Below are positions 48,336-59,200 of a DNA stretch of 64,000 bases, piece after piece. Under the pieces are notes generated by a model. The model was not told the DNA's origin and ran no database searches. It was given only the letters and a program-made list of their open reading frames with translations. Within the stretch, counting starts at the first letter, position 1. The number at the start of each line of letters is the position of its first letter. Position numbers and translations under genes: made by a program. The DNA is from Chrysemys picta bellii (taxonomy: Eukaryota > Chordata > Testudines > Emydidae), in the NCBI RefSeq assembly GCF_011386835.1, contig NC_088805.1, forward strand, positions 19,526,836 to 19,590,835, given 5' to 3'.

Positions 48336-50503
48336 GGAAGATGGCTAATGTTTATCATTCCTGAACACAACACACTTAGCAGGTGCCAATAAACCACTGA
48401 ACTGCAAGCTGCTATAAACTCTTACACATCCCTCATCATGCAATAAAATACAGTTCAAGTGAAAATACTATTACAAAACTTGAGGGACCGTTGTATGTGT
48501 TGACAGGCACTTAATATAATGGGGATGAGGGAGGCAGTGGGATTTAACCGTCACTTTCAGTGATGCTAATGTTGAGGAGCATATGACCGGCACTAAAAAA
48601 GTGCGCTTAAGAAACGAAAATACAATTGAAAGGGATGCAAATGATTTAAAATTCCATGGAAGCATATCGCGCCAACCTTCCTCTCTTTACACAGTTCCAG
48701 TGAATCGGGCTGCTCAGAACACAGATGGGAAAGGGAAAATTCTTGTCTAGCACGTTTCTGACCAAGCCATTGGGGGGGAAAGCACAATTTAAAGGTAAGG
48801 TTCTTTAAAACTGGGGTATTTTAATATGCTGTAGGAAGTTCTCTTCCCTTTCTGAGTTGTTCAGTTCTTTGAAACACAATTTCCTATGTTCTGTTACTGT
48901 ACAAATAGTCTGAAGCCCATGTGGAGTCCTGCCATTAAGACCAACAGTCACATTTAAATAGGCGATTCTTCTACTTGAAAGGTTACACATTAAAAAGAGA
49001 GAAATAAATGTCTTCAAATAGAGAATGCAACTCCAGACCATTTATTTATACCCATACCTTTTTTCCTGTGACTGACCGCTGCAGGCAGGGGCTAGGAAAG
49101 AAGAGGTTTAAGGCCCCAGTAATTAATTCTAAGTGGTTTTAAACTGGCTAGGGAACTGAGGTAGACAAGATGCAGTCTTGAGATCTAAGCCAAGCTGCAA
49201 TGCCCTCCCCCACCCCCAGTTGCACTATATTCTAGAATATATTATTTACATTGTCATCATGTGAAAAATATAAAGTGTTTTCGGTTTTAAGAAATAAACC
49301 CAGAAGCCCCATTGTTCTACAGAATACAAACTTTCAAAAAAGGTGTTTCAGGCCAAATCTCAGCTGGATTTAGACAGGGAGAAGCAGTGTAACAGAACCA
49401 TGATTTCATATTAATAAATCATTTAATACAATTGCCATGAAAAAGGAGGGGAGGGCTTGTTAGCAGGAACCTCCCTGGAGTCACATGCATCACCTCCTAC
49501 AAATACAGCTCCTTTAAAAAAATCAAATTAAAAAAAATTAACAGTAATGTCCCATTGGAGAACATTTATCATTCTGGGTTTTTTTTCCTCCTAACCTTCC
49601 TTTTTATTAAGACTTTATAAAAATATAATGAAACATGACAACACACCATATGGCGCATAAACACACTTCCAGCCTCACCAAGTTAATTCAACAGGCTGTG
49701 CAACAACCATTCACCTCTCATGGGACAACACAGCCCCAGTCCCTTTCTTCTACTAATTAATTCAAGTCCCCCAAAAAGATGGACTATCTCCATGCCGGAG
49801 AACCATTTAGAACAAAGGGATCCCAAGATTCTGTGAAGTGCTTTCTGTATACACAGCAATCCTAGGAAACCCAAAATCTATGTATATTACAAGATACACA
49901 TCTTGATTAAAATGTGCACTGCAAGCAAGCTGATTGGCAAAAGAGTGGAACCAAAAAAAATCAACCCCAAACGGAAGGACTCAAGGTTTAATTCCATTCT
50001 ACACGTGGAAGATCAACCAGACACAACTAGGGAAATTACTATTATCCTCCCCTCCAATGGCCTCAGATTGTGTCACTGGCTTCTTTCTATAGCATAGACT
50101 ATACAGGGCCAAGGGATTCATCCTTTGATGCAGAATGATTTCAGAATCTCAACTTCCACTTAAAAAAAAAAGAGTTTCTAGCCCAAAAGTTGCTGATATC
50201 GCTTGGAATACATCAGCTGAGTGTAACTAAAGCAGCGTAATCGTGCTAAGTTTGAAGAGATCCTGAAACAATATCAGCGATAGGAACTGCCCCCATTCAA
50301 CTCAATCATAAAGCCCTGGAATTTGCCACTTGGCTACAGACAACATACAACATTTTGTGCTCTGTCTCCCTGCTGCTGCATCTTGCTCCTCGGCTTTCCT
50401 CGCACAGGGGTATTAAATGGGATAACAGTGCAGGCTTCCTAAATTGTCCATGTAGCCAGGGAACTGGGAGATCCAGCAGCGTGAGCTAGGAAGCCAAGCT
50501 GCC
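48336..50503. other. Unannotated stretch
   Basis: No transposon or exon recognised. AT-rich tracts at 49510-49620. Frames of 78 residues or fewer. Confidence 0.45.
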
Positions 50504-50514
50504 TGGTGATCAGT

Positions 50515-51232
50515 TTTCAGAGTAGCCGTCGTGTGAGTCTGTATCCGCAAAAAGAACAGGAGTACTTGTGGCACCTTAGAGGCTAACAAATTTATTTGAG
50601 CATAAGCTTTCGTGGGCTACTGCCCACTTCTTCGGATGCATACAGAGTGGAACATATGTGATATATGCCACCATGTGCCAGCAATGCCCCTCTGCCATGT
50701 ACATTGGCCAAACCGGACAGTCTCTACGCAAAAGAATTAATGGACACAAATCTGACATCAGGAATCATAATACTCAAAAACCAGTGGGAGAACACTTTAA
50801 CCTGTCTGGCCATTCAATGACAGACCTGCGGGTGGCTATCTTACAACAGAAAAACTTCAAAAACAGACTCCAAGGAGAGACTGCTGAGCTGGAATTGATA
50901 TGCAAACTAGATACAATCAACTCAGGATTGAATAAGGACTGGGAATGGCTGAGCCATTACAAACATTGAATCGATCTCCCCTTGTAAGTATTCTCACACT
51001 TCTTATCAAACTGTCTGTACTGGGCTAGCTTGATTATCACTTCAAAAAATTTTCTCTCTTACTTAATTGGCCTCTCAGAGTTGGTAAGACAACTCCCACC
51101 TGTTCATATATATTATATATATATTCCTCTCTATATGCATCCGAAGAAGTGGGCAGTAGCCCACGAAAGCTTATGCTCTAATAAATTTGTTAGTCTCTAA
51201 GGTGCCACAAGTACTCCTGGTTTTTTTTTTTT
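50515..51232 (+). mobile_element. Penelope-like element, 5'-truncated, with inverted terminal arms
   Basis: An endonuclease frame (50658-50969) lies between two oppositely oriented terminal segments. The left arm 50557-50641 and the right arm 51135-51219 are each 85 bp and near-perfect reverse complements ('cttcttcggatgcat' against 'atgcatccgaagaag'). The copy ends in T12 at 51221-51232. The exact 10-mer GGTGATCAGT is duplicated at 50505-50514 and 51233-51242. Penelope-like elements are known for complex terminal repeats in direct or inverted arrangement and frequent 5' truncation. The reverse transcriptase part is missing. Confidence 0.9.
50658..50969 (+). pseudogene. GIY-YIG endonuclease domain of a Penelope-like element
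   Basis: A 103-residue frame starts at a GTG (read as Val in the element), with 'IYATMC' matching the first half of a GIY-YIG fold (residues 2-7), a 'CQQC' pair (7-10), 'YIGQT' (15-19), 'RKRINGHKSD' (24-33) and 'GEHFNLSGH' (44-52). These are the GIY-YIG signature with the Cys and His residues that Penelope endonucleases add. In the full protein the domain sits C-terminal to a reverse transcriptase and nicks DNA for priming. Here the reverse transcriptase is deleted and the frame ends at its natural C-terminus (…WLSHYKH). The domain itself is open and keeps most signature residues, so the copy is fairly young. It is not expected to act alone. Confidence 0.88.
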
Positions 51233-51242
51233 GGTGATCAGT

Positions 51243-51599
51243 GTAGCAGCTGAGGCATGAACCGATGAAGGTGGCTACAAACTCCCTGCCATACATGGGG
51301 GAGGGGAGGGAAAAAGGAGGTTTTCAGCCAGGTTGCCTGGACAATACTGGACCCGGGCCACCTGGAGAACATAGTGGGGGGAAAAAAACCATCAAAAAAT
51401 AATCATTCTTGAAGACCAGTGGCACTATGAGCCACAGTTTAGTGTGGGTGTGTGCACATGCGCTTTGGGATAGGGAGGATGAGAATTAACTTATTCTGTC
51501 TCCAAATAATCTCAACATTGTTGAGAAATTTAGGGGTTCTTGCCACAGAAGGCAGGGGATATTAGCACAAAGTTTGGTCCTGTTTTGTCAGAGTAGCCG
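51243..51599. other. Unannotated stretch
   Basis: G/A-rich around 51297-51400. No feature recognised. Confidence 0.5.
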
Positions 51600-51790
51600 T
51601 GCTCCTGAGAGCAGGTTGAGGCAGTGCACTCAACTGAGTCCAGAGACGGGAATTCTGCTCCCAGCTTTGCCGTTGACCTTGGGCAATGCACTTACCCTCT
51701 GTGGATCAGTTTCCCCATCTGTAAAATGGGGATGGTGATACAGACCTTTTGTGAGGTGCTTTGAGATCCATGGATGAAAAAATGAGTCAT
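51600..51790 (+). repeat. MIR relic, well preserved
   Basis: 'ttctgctcccagctttgccg', 'ttgaccttgggcaatgcact', 'tcagtttccccatctgtaaa' followed by atggggatgg, and 'ggtgctttgagatccatgga': the classic MIR order with the sauropsid 3' end. Confidence 0.88.
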
Positions 51791-52119
51791 CCCACCCCTG
51801 TTTCCAACCCACTTGAGCACACAGAATAGCCTTCCTGCCTCATTTACTCACCACTTCTCTATTCTGTTGTAGCATTTGTCAGTCTGAATTCAACACTGAC
51901 ACCCCCTGGGGGTGGTGCCGGCCACTTCAGCCTTGTGGTGAACCCCCTATGAGCAAGATACATCCTCCCTCTTTTCACACTGGAGAAGCGACCAAGGGGC
52001 CTGAGACAAAGTCTCTACAAGAAAAGCCTCCTGAGGAGGGAACTCACTTCGGCCGCCTATTTGATGGGTTAATTGCGCTGTGGTGCACTTGCCCATTGAA
52101 CAAGGAGGCTGAGCTCAGC
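51791..52119. other. Unannotated stretch
   Basis: An 81-residue frame at 51949-52194 has no domain. Confidence 0.5.
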
Positions 52120-52262
52120 CATTTGGGGTACGTTAATAGTCCAAATGTCCATAAACAACTCATGATTTCAGCTGCCCAGCTTGATCGGCCTTAAAAGGGG
52201 CCCAATTTTCAGAGAGTGCTGAGAAGCAGCTCTCTGGCTATCAGGTCACTATATGACACCCC
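52120..52262. repeat. Unnamed interspersed repeat, copy 4
   Basis: 'aaaaggggcccaattttcag' followed by agagtgctgaga is the counterpart of 'aaaaggacctgattttcaga' plus aagtgctgagca in the copy at 30215. Confidence 0.55.
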
Positions 52263-53680
52263 CAACTGGGCAGTCCAACAGAGGCTCTAAGGGCTACAAC
52301 ATACGCACGCACACCCCTTAGTAAGGGCAACTTTTACCTGGGCAAGCTGGTTGTGAACTGTTTGTACCATGTGGCAAAACTCAGGGCTTCCTTAACCCAG
52401 CCCTTTCCCATGACCATTGATAACAGAGCCGTTCAGCATTCCGTGCAGGCCAGGCAACCAAGAAGAGCTCTGTGTAAGCCTGACAGCTTGTCTCTCTCAC
52501 CAACAGAAGTTGGCCCAATAAAGGGCATTACCTCACCCCCCCGTCTCTCCAAGCAGTGATCCTTTCATTTCAGTTGTTTATCAGTTACACATGTACTAAA
52601 GGAATGACAAACATCCCTCTCCCCCTTCCCACACATACCCCATCTGTAATTTAACATAGGCGTATGGAGCGGATGATGGGCCTCCTTTCCCTGGCCTCCG
52701 CCCAAAAACGAAAACCAGAAATGCACTCTCAGGACTCACCCAGCCACTAGCCCCAGAGACCTACAGACCATGCACATGCAGGGCTTTCCCTGATGTTCAA
52801 TGGAACATTGCAGTCACACGATAGACCCAGGGGCCCCTGGCTAATGTCTGCAGTGGTCCAATATGACCTGGAGCCTGCCATGTAGACAAGAAGGGTGAGA
52901 AATGATGGGCAGATATGTTTTGCTTTCCCAGGCAGAGCAAAAAAACCACCAGTGCTAAATCTCTGCATGGCTGCCATTCAGTTGCTCCCCAGCATTATGT
53001 AATGAATTGAAGCCTTCAAGGATCAAATCAGCCAAAAACTCTACCAAGGAAATAATGCAAAGCAACCAACCAAAGCAAATTAAAAACAAACAAGGAAAAA
53101 CAAACAAAGAGACTGAGCATACAGTAGCTGCCACACTAGTAGAAAAAGTGTGTCCCTGACTCATTTTAATGAGGATGGGGCGATTGTTTTCATTTTCATT
53201 CTCTTACATCCAGCAACAGCAACTTAAGGCAAAACACAACCAGATTCAATTTGTCACGCAACACCTGCAATCCACTAAAAAGCACAAAAACAAAAAACAA
53301 ACTAAAAAAAAAATGTGCACAAAGAACACTGCTCAACTTCTAAATTGCAAACTACATTTCAGGATTGTTTAATTAAAGTCGTTTTTAGTTTTTGCACGAA
53401 TGCAATCACCAAACATTGTCTCCCTGTCAGCATTTCAGGGGCAAACGTGTTGCTGCCAACAATAAGTACAAATCTGGCTGACATTGTTTTCCCTAAAAAT
53501 AAACCATCCATGTTAAGTAGTTCAAGAACAAACTAAATAAAAGAAAAAAGGGTTGTTGGTTTTTTTGCAATAATTTTTTTTCCCCCAAACAAAAGATGGA
53601 AGATCCTGATTGAGGCAACACTGAACCAACATCACAGCATGGTGTTTAGGAGACACTCTGCAGCTGGAGATGCAAACCTA
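52263..53680. other. Mostly unannotated; possible repeat at 52487-52556
   Basis: 'tctctctcaccaacagaagt' followed by tggcccaataaagg resembles a widespread amniote repeat whose name I cannot fix. A/C-rich simple sequence at 53275-53312. No exon recognised. Confidence 0.4.
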
Positions 53681-54092
53681 GGGTACGTCTACACTGCAGT
53701 GAAGCTGCAGCAGCACAAACCCACCCAGAACCCTAGATTACTGAGCCAGCCAGTCCAGCCCAGCCCAGCCAAAGCCTGGGCTGCCATGGCTGTGCTACTA
53801 CTGGTACCTGAGCTAGCTAGATTAGGGAGCGAGGGATAGCTCAGTGGTTTAAGCATTAGCCTGCTAAACCCAGGGTTAGGAGCTCAATTCTTGAGGGGGC
53901 CACTTAGGGATCTAGGGCAAAATCAGTACTTGGTCCTGCTAGTGAAGGCAGGGGGCTGGACTTGATGACCTTTCAGGGTCCCTTCCAGTTCTCTGAGAAA
54001 GGTATATCCCCATATATTATATTATAAAGCTAGCTCAGGTATGTCTACATGAGCTGCAATCACACCCCATGAGTTACAGTGTAAACATACCC
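53681..54092. mobile_element. Harbinger-like palindromic miniature, split by a SINE
   Basis: Begins GGGTACGTCTACACTGCAG and ends CAGTGTAAACATACCC, with CTA (53678-53680) and TTA (54093-54095) at the edges as the expected TWA-type duplication. The inner arms CCTGAGCTAGCT (53807-53818) and AGCTAGCTCAGG (54028-54039) are perfect complements. The SINE sits in the loop between them. Confidence 0.8.
53824..54015 (+). mobile_element. tRNA-derived SINE, diverged, nested
   Basis: A-box 'gatagctcagtggtttaagc', 'gcctgctaaacccagggtta' and 'gagggggccacttaggga', then 'ggactTgatgacctttcagg' (older or different tail subtype) and an AT-rich end. Lies in the loop of the miniature at 53681-54092. Confidence 0.9.
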
Positions 54093-54095
54093 TTA

Positions 54096-57000
54096 GACAT
54101 GAAATGTGAAACAGAGGTCATGGACACTTCTGATAATTAAGGAATCCTTTACCCCCCAACCCTTCCCCTATGCCTCCCCACTACCTTTTTTGTGGTAAGC
54201 CAGAAGAGGGATGTTAATGCCAAGGTCCTGGCCAAGTTCCATTCAGGGCAATTACTTTCTGCATTCCTGAATTCTCCCTGACGCATGTCTCTCAATCTGC
54301 CAGTAGCCAAACACAGGGCACAATGTGTGACAAAGACCCCAAATAATCATTCATGTAAGGAAACCTCTTTGTGATTCCTTTCTTTAGTGTGAATAATTTT
54401 CTATAACCACAGTTTCATGATTCTTTATTTCGGATTTAAATAATTTTGAACAATAAAAGTGAAACGACACCACACGTTTCGGCATTGTAGGTGATTTTGG
54501 GACAAAAAATGAGCGACAGCCCTCTAAATGAAGGACAATGGAGAGATATACCATCCAGCTCCTATTGCATGTGGCATTTGTTCACTTCCTGTCCTAAATT
54601 GCTAGATGGGGCTATTAAACCACGTCATGCTCCACCCCAGAGGTGACAGCCCTTCAACGATGGGAGAATTAATTCCTACAGAGAAAAAGACTGCAGTGTT
54701 CTTCAATCCTTCTGGATAAGAAATATTATAAAAGATAGCTCATAAAACTATTACGCGAATCAGACAGAAGTGAAGGGAAGGGAAGAGATGACTATCTTTT
54801 GCTTAGAGTCAGGATTACTTACCAACTACATAATAGCATCTTGAATTTTTATTACTGGGTTACTGCTTCTTCAGGATCTTGATTCAGAGGTTGCATTTCC
54901 TTGCTCCCACTCCAGGCATTATATATAAAATGTTTTGCAGATTCATAACATTTTATTAGATGACATTAATATTAGTCAAACCGGATTTTATTTTTTATTG
55001 AGATTAGCTAATCCAAGGAGATGGTCACTGTCACAGTTTCTTCCACCTTTTTATTCCTAATAATGCACATGAATTTTTGCTGTTTCAAAAAAAAAACCAC
55101 TAAACACCTACAATGCAAATGCCAAAGTACGCAGCGCGCGTCTTCCAATATTACTAGCAAACAGAAGGCAAAAGATGCTTCAAAAGTAGATCTGTGTCCA
55201 GGCTGGTTTAGGGATCATTATTTAAACTGAATGAAATACATGCACACATGTTTTGACGTAATCTGGTCAATACTTTAAGTGAATCCATGAGTTCCAAGAT
55301 CATTTTTCTGCTGAATTTCGCCTGGTTTCCGTTCAAAACAAAAACAAAACAAAACATATAAACCTATTGAGTTTTACATGCTTTCCACTTTAAATTGTTA
55401 AATCAGCCCAGATTTGTGAAAAAAAAAAAATCAGTGAATCTGGTCTGAGTTTGGGCTCTGTAATTAAACCCAAACCTAACTGGTTCCAATTTCATTACCT
55501 ACTTTTTCTTTTAATACACTGGGGACACATTACCAATCTAGAGACGCATTTTTTTCTGTTTGTTTTTAATACACCAATCCCCAGTATATTTGTCCATGCT
55601 TGATAGAGCAGAGTCAAATTCAATAACTTTATGTCTATTTCTGATCTGTAAAAACAAAGCAAGTCACTAATGTTTACAAAAAATGCATTTATACCATTTA
55701 AAGTTTGGGCAACAAGCAAGAGAATGAACAGTGAAGTACAGCGATAGTCCAGTGATGACAAGTACTAGCCTGAGGGGGGTGTTTCTGCGAACACAGGACC
55801 ACTGACTGCAAAAATCAATCTTGGAATCCTGTTGAAAACTGTGGGCAGTATGACCCATAAAAAGGCACTGTTCTATAGGATAACAGTTAATTAAAACTAG
55901 CAATAAGTCATCTACATCAAGCATGATCCCCTGGTGCTTACAGTAATGAGACAATCATGAGGCAACTCAGGATCTAATCTGATGAATCTCCTTAAGTCTG
56001 GCACTTGCAGGAGGAAGTAGGAAGAACAGGTGCTTCCTACTGAGGCTCACCTGAAGCGGCTCAGTAGAACAAAGCTGGTAGTTTTGCTGACCAACCAACG
56101 AGATCGTTGCCTATTCCTAACTCTGTATGCCACCTCTGCACCAGATACCCAGTTGTGTTACAGAACTAATGCTGGTATCTCATTCGCCTCACCAGATCCG
56201 AGAAGTTTTCCTTCTCCTGTGGAGAGAATGCTAAGTCTGCGAAGAAAACAATTACTTCCCCCCGCCCCCATATTTGCTCTCAAGAACAGGTCCCTCAATG
56301 CCAAAGCTGAGCTCATCACCCAGGCAAACTCTCATTACAGCCACCATTTTCCTTCTCCTCTGGCTCAGGCATTCTCTATATATCTCTATCAATATTCATT
56401 CCATATTGAATCAGAAAGATTCAGGAAACATGCAGTGCTAATGGTTTGGGTGGAAATCTCAGACCGAATTTAGGAGCCAGCCACATTCAGGACTGAGCAA
56501 GCTTGTCAGGCAAAGGATTAGTCTAGCACTTTACAGACATTCACACCACGATACAGGGGGTCACATTCTCCCACCCACTTGACCGTGCACATACCAGCCC
56601 ATGCCTCCAGAACCCATCGTCAGTGCCCTCGGGAGACAAGATGGCCATTAAATTCTAAAAGACTAGTTCAGGAGCCCATGTCTGGAGCACAGGCAAGGGT
56701 GGCTCTGGGTTCTAGTTCTTAAAATGTGGCGCTCGCTAGCAGATCCTTAATTTCTCTGGCTTTGCTTGCCCCATGCTAGTGGCAGACTTCAGGACAGACA
56801 GGGAGGAGGAAATGACTTACATTGTCCAAGAACCAGTCCTCTGACTAACGTGCTACAGAGAAAACCTGCAAGACTGATGGTGAACCCAAGGTCTTGAGAT
56901 AGAATGATGTGAAGTGGGAGGAAAAGGGGTCAAGGAAAAGTGAAAAGGAGGAAGGAGTTCCCTGAGTTCTGAAAAGGACACAGAAGAGAGATTCCTGGGG

Positions 57001-58369
57001 GTGGGGAGCCTCATGTTTCAGTGATTAACTGTAAATCTTAACTATCCAGTTCCTCCCCTGAACTCCAGAGACAGCATCTTGACAGAGCTAGTTGTATTTT
57101 CCTTTTCCTCAATTCCCCAACCGCCCTTTTTCCATCCTAGTGCTCCAAAAAACCAGAGGTGGTAATGAAACTTCAATGTATCTGTACTCTAGCCAACTCC
57201 TTTTGGCACGTGTGTAGGATCAGCGTTATTCCTCCGCTGCTCTATCTTCTTCCCAAGTGCTCTCGGGGCGGTGGGGGAGAAGGGGAAGAGATATGGGTGC
57301 ATCTACTAAGTACGTGTAAAAAGAAAGAACGAACGAAAGAAAAAGCAAGCCGTACATCCAACCTATTAAGTGTCATTAGGTTCTCCATGCACAGTAGCGA
57401 GTGGCTGGTTAACTAAACAAGCCGAATTGCTGAAGCCTTGAATTGCCTCTGACCTTGCAAGTGTCTGGAATGTGCAGAAACACGACTCACAAAATTAAAT
57501 ATATTGTCCTTTACACCACTTCTAGCAACCATCTCATCGCAAGCACATAAAAAACGTGAACAGAAACGTTAGCTATGTCAATGGCTCTTCTATTCTGTTT
57601 TGGTTTGTACACTGCATCCTCTTGTGTCAAATCTCCAGCTGACTTTTACACTGTATACACATTATGCCTTCTCAAACAATGGCACCTCTCTCAGCCTGTT
57701 CCAAACAGCCATTAGTACACTGTGTGTCCTGTTGGACTAAGCTGGCACAAATACTGGCCTGGTGTAATTTGACCCACTCACAAGCTTCAGACAGTGCAAA
57801 GCTCACTGCTTTGCTTAAAACCAATTATTAAGCTAGCTTCAGCCTGCTTTGGCCAATTGCATTATTTATATACACACTTTGGAGTAAGCAAAGTGGTGAA
57901 ACCAGTTTACCGGTAAATAGTGTGCCTACGTGTGTGTTAAAACATTTGTTTGTGGGTTTGTAAACTACTCTCTCCACTTAACTGAGCACTATTAGTGAAG
58001 AGCTAAGGAAACAGATAGGGATGGCAAGAGACAAAGCATCTTCAAGTCATGCCAAAGCAGAGAGAAATAAACAAATATATTCAGAGGGGATCAGAGTTGA
58101 TCACAAGCTACAACAAGTTTTTGGATTTATAATCAGACACTTGCCCAAAGTTAGACAAATACCCCAGATTCAAAGCCCCCTAAGCCCATCCTTTAACAAG
58201 GATGTACATCAGTCTATTTGTATTTGGAGATCTGTGCATCTCTGTGGCCATTAGACTGAAGACCACCTGTGATTACTAACTTATGAGACATACAGCTGTC
58301 TACTGCTACCTTATGCTGTCCTCCCCTCCACCATTTGCCTGTTTATTCACCTGTCGGCATATTGTCTAC
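54096..58369. other. Long unannotated stretch
   Basis: No transposon recognised for about 4.3 kb, the longest such stretch in the window. The largest frame (147 residues, 56030-56473) shows no domain, and others are 95 residues or fewer. A purine-rich simple tract lies at 57317-57348. Confidence 0.4.
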
Positions 58370-58490
58370 ATCCTAGCTCTCTGGGGCTGGGAGTGCCTTT
58401 CTGATAGGGCCCCATTTTACAAACCTAATTCTTGCATCGGGTCCCTAGGTAATACTGCAATAGAAATAAGGATATTAAGGATTTAGGACT
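58370..58490 (+). repeat. Probable MIR/L2-type tail fragment
   Basis: 'gggtccctaggtaatactgc' with aatagaaataagg at the end resembles the end of the tail family. The upstream part is diverged. Confidence 0.4.
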
Positions 58491-58626
58491 TGTAGAATGC
58501 TATAGGGCGAGCATGTCCCTCTCCTATCTCATGCAGGGCAAGGAACAGACACAGGGGTCAAGTACTTCTCCCTCACACTGTTAGGAAAGGAGACAAAGTA
58601 GCTTAAAACACAGCCAAGGGTTTGGC

Positions 58627-58747
58627 TACGATTGCCAATTTTGATTGGACGCATTCCTGGAGGTTTCATCACACGACAATCTTTAATTAAAGATTAATCT
58701 TTAATTCCTGGAGACTCTAGGACAATCCTGGAGGGTTGGCAACCCTA
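58627..58747. mobile_element. hAT miniature, 121 bp, perfect 8-bp target duplication
   Basis: Begins TACGATTGCCAATTTTG and ends GAGGGTTGGCAACCCTA. The exact octamer GGTTTGGC is at 58619-58626 and 58748-58755. The inner part has the AT-rich repeats 'ctttaattaaagattaatct'. Termini are of the same TAGGGTTGCCAA type as the 833-bp hAT at 12596. Confidence 0.92.
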
Positions 58748-58794
58748 GGTTTGGCCGAGCTGGCGCAGCACCATGTAGAGTGTTCAGCACAGGC

Positions 58795-59200
58795 CTGCTG
58801 TTGACTACAGGAAGAAAGATGGTCCCGTGGTTAGGGCATTCACCTAGGACAAGGGGCCACATGCGGACTGCCAACAGGCTTTTGAACGGCCCGCAAACTC
58901 TTTTTATTTACTTATCATCATCATCGTTATTGCAATGTGAAAAATGTTTCTCTGGAGCCTGGTCCTTGACTATACCTTGCTCAAGAAATTTGGACCGTGA
59001 CAAAAAATAATTGACTACCCTGACCTAGGTTTTGGGAGACCCTGGCTCGATTGCTTGCTCCACATAGACTTTTTATGAGTCCTTAGGCAAGTCACTCAGT
59101 CTCTGGGAAATGAGAATAGAGCACTGCCCTACCCTGACAATTTTTAATGGACTGGGATACTACAGGGACAGGAGTGACCGTGATAGATCCCAAATATCTT
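58795..59200 (+). repeat. MIR relic split by a small hAT
   Basis: 'gtggttagggcattcaccta' before the insertion and 'ttgggagaccctggctcgat', 'aggcaagtcactcagtctct' and 'ggactgggatactacaggga' after it are in MIR order. Confidence 0.7.
58850..59022. mobile_element. hAT miniature, 173 bp
   Basis: Begins CAAGGGGCCACATGCGGAC and ends TGACTACCCTG. The flanking 8-mers ACCTAGGA (58842-58849) and ACCTAGGT (59023-59030) agree at 7 of 8. Interior 'aacggcccgcaaactc' and a (TCA)n-like stretch at 58914-58924. Confidence 0.8.

Noticed and set aside
50658..50969. Host GIY-YIG nuclease gene
   Set aside because: Bracketed by inverted terminal repeats and a target duplication, with the family-specific Cys/His pattern, so it is part of a Penelope-like element.
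56030..56473. 147-residue plus-strand frame
   Set aside because: Longest frame outside repeats, but no recognisable domain and no supporting context. Kept as a chance frame.
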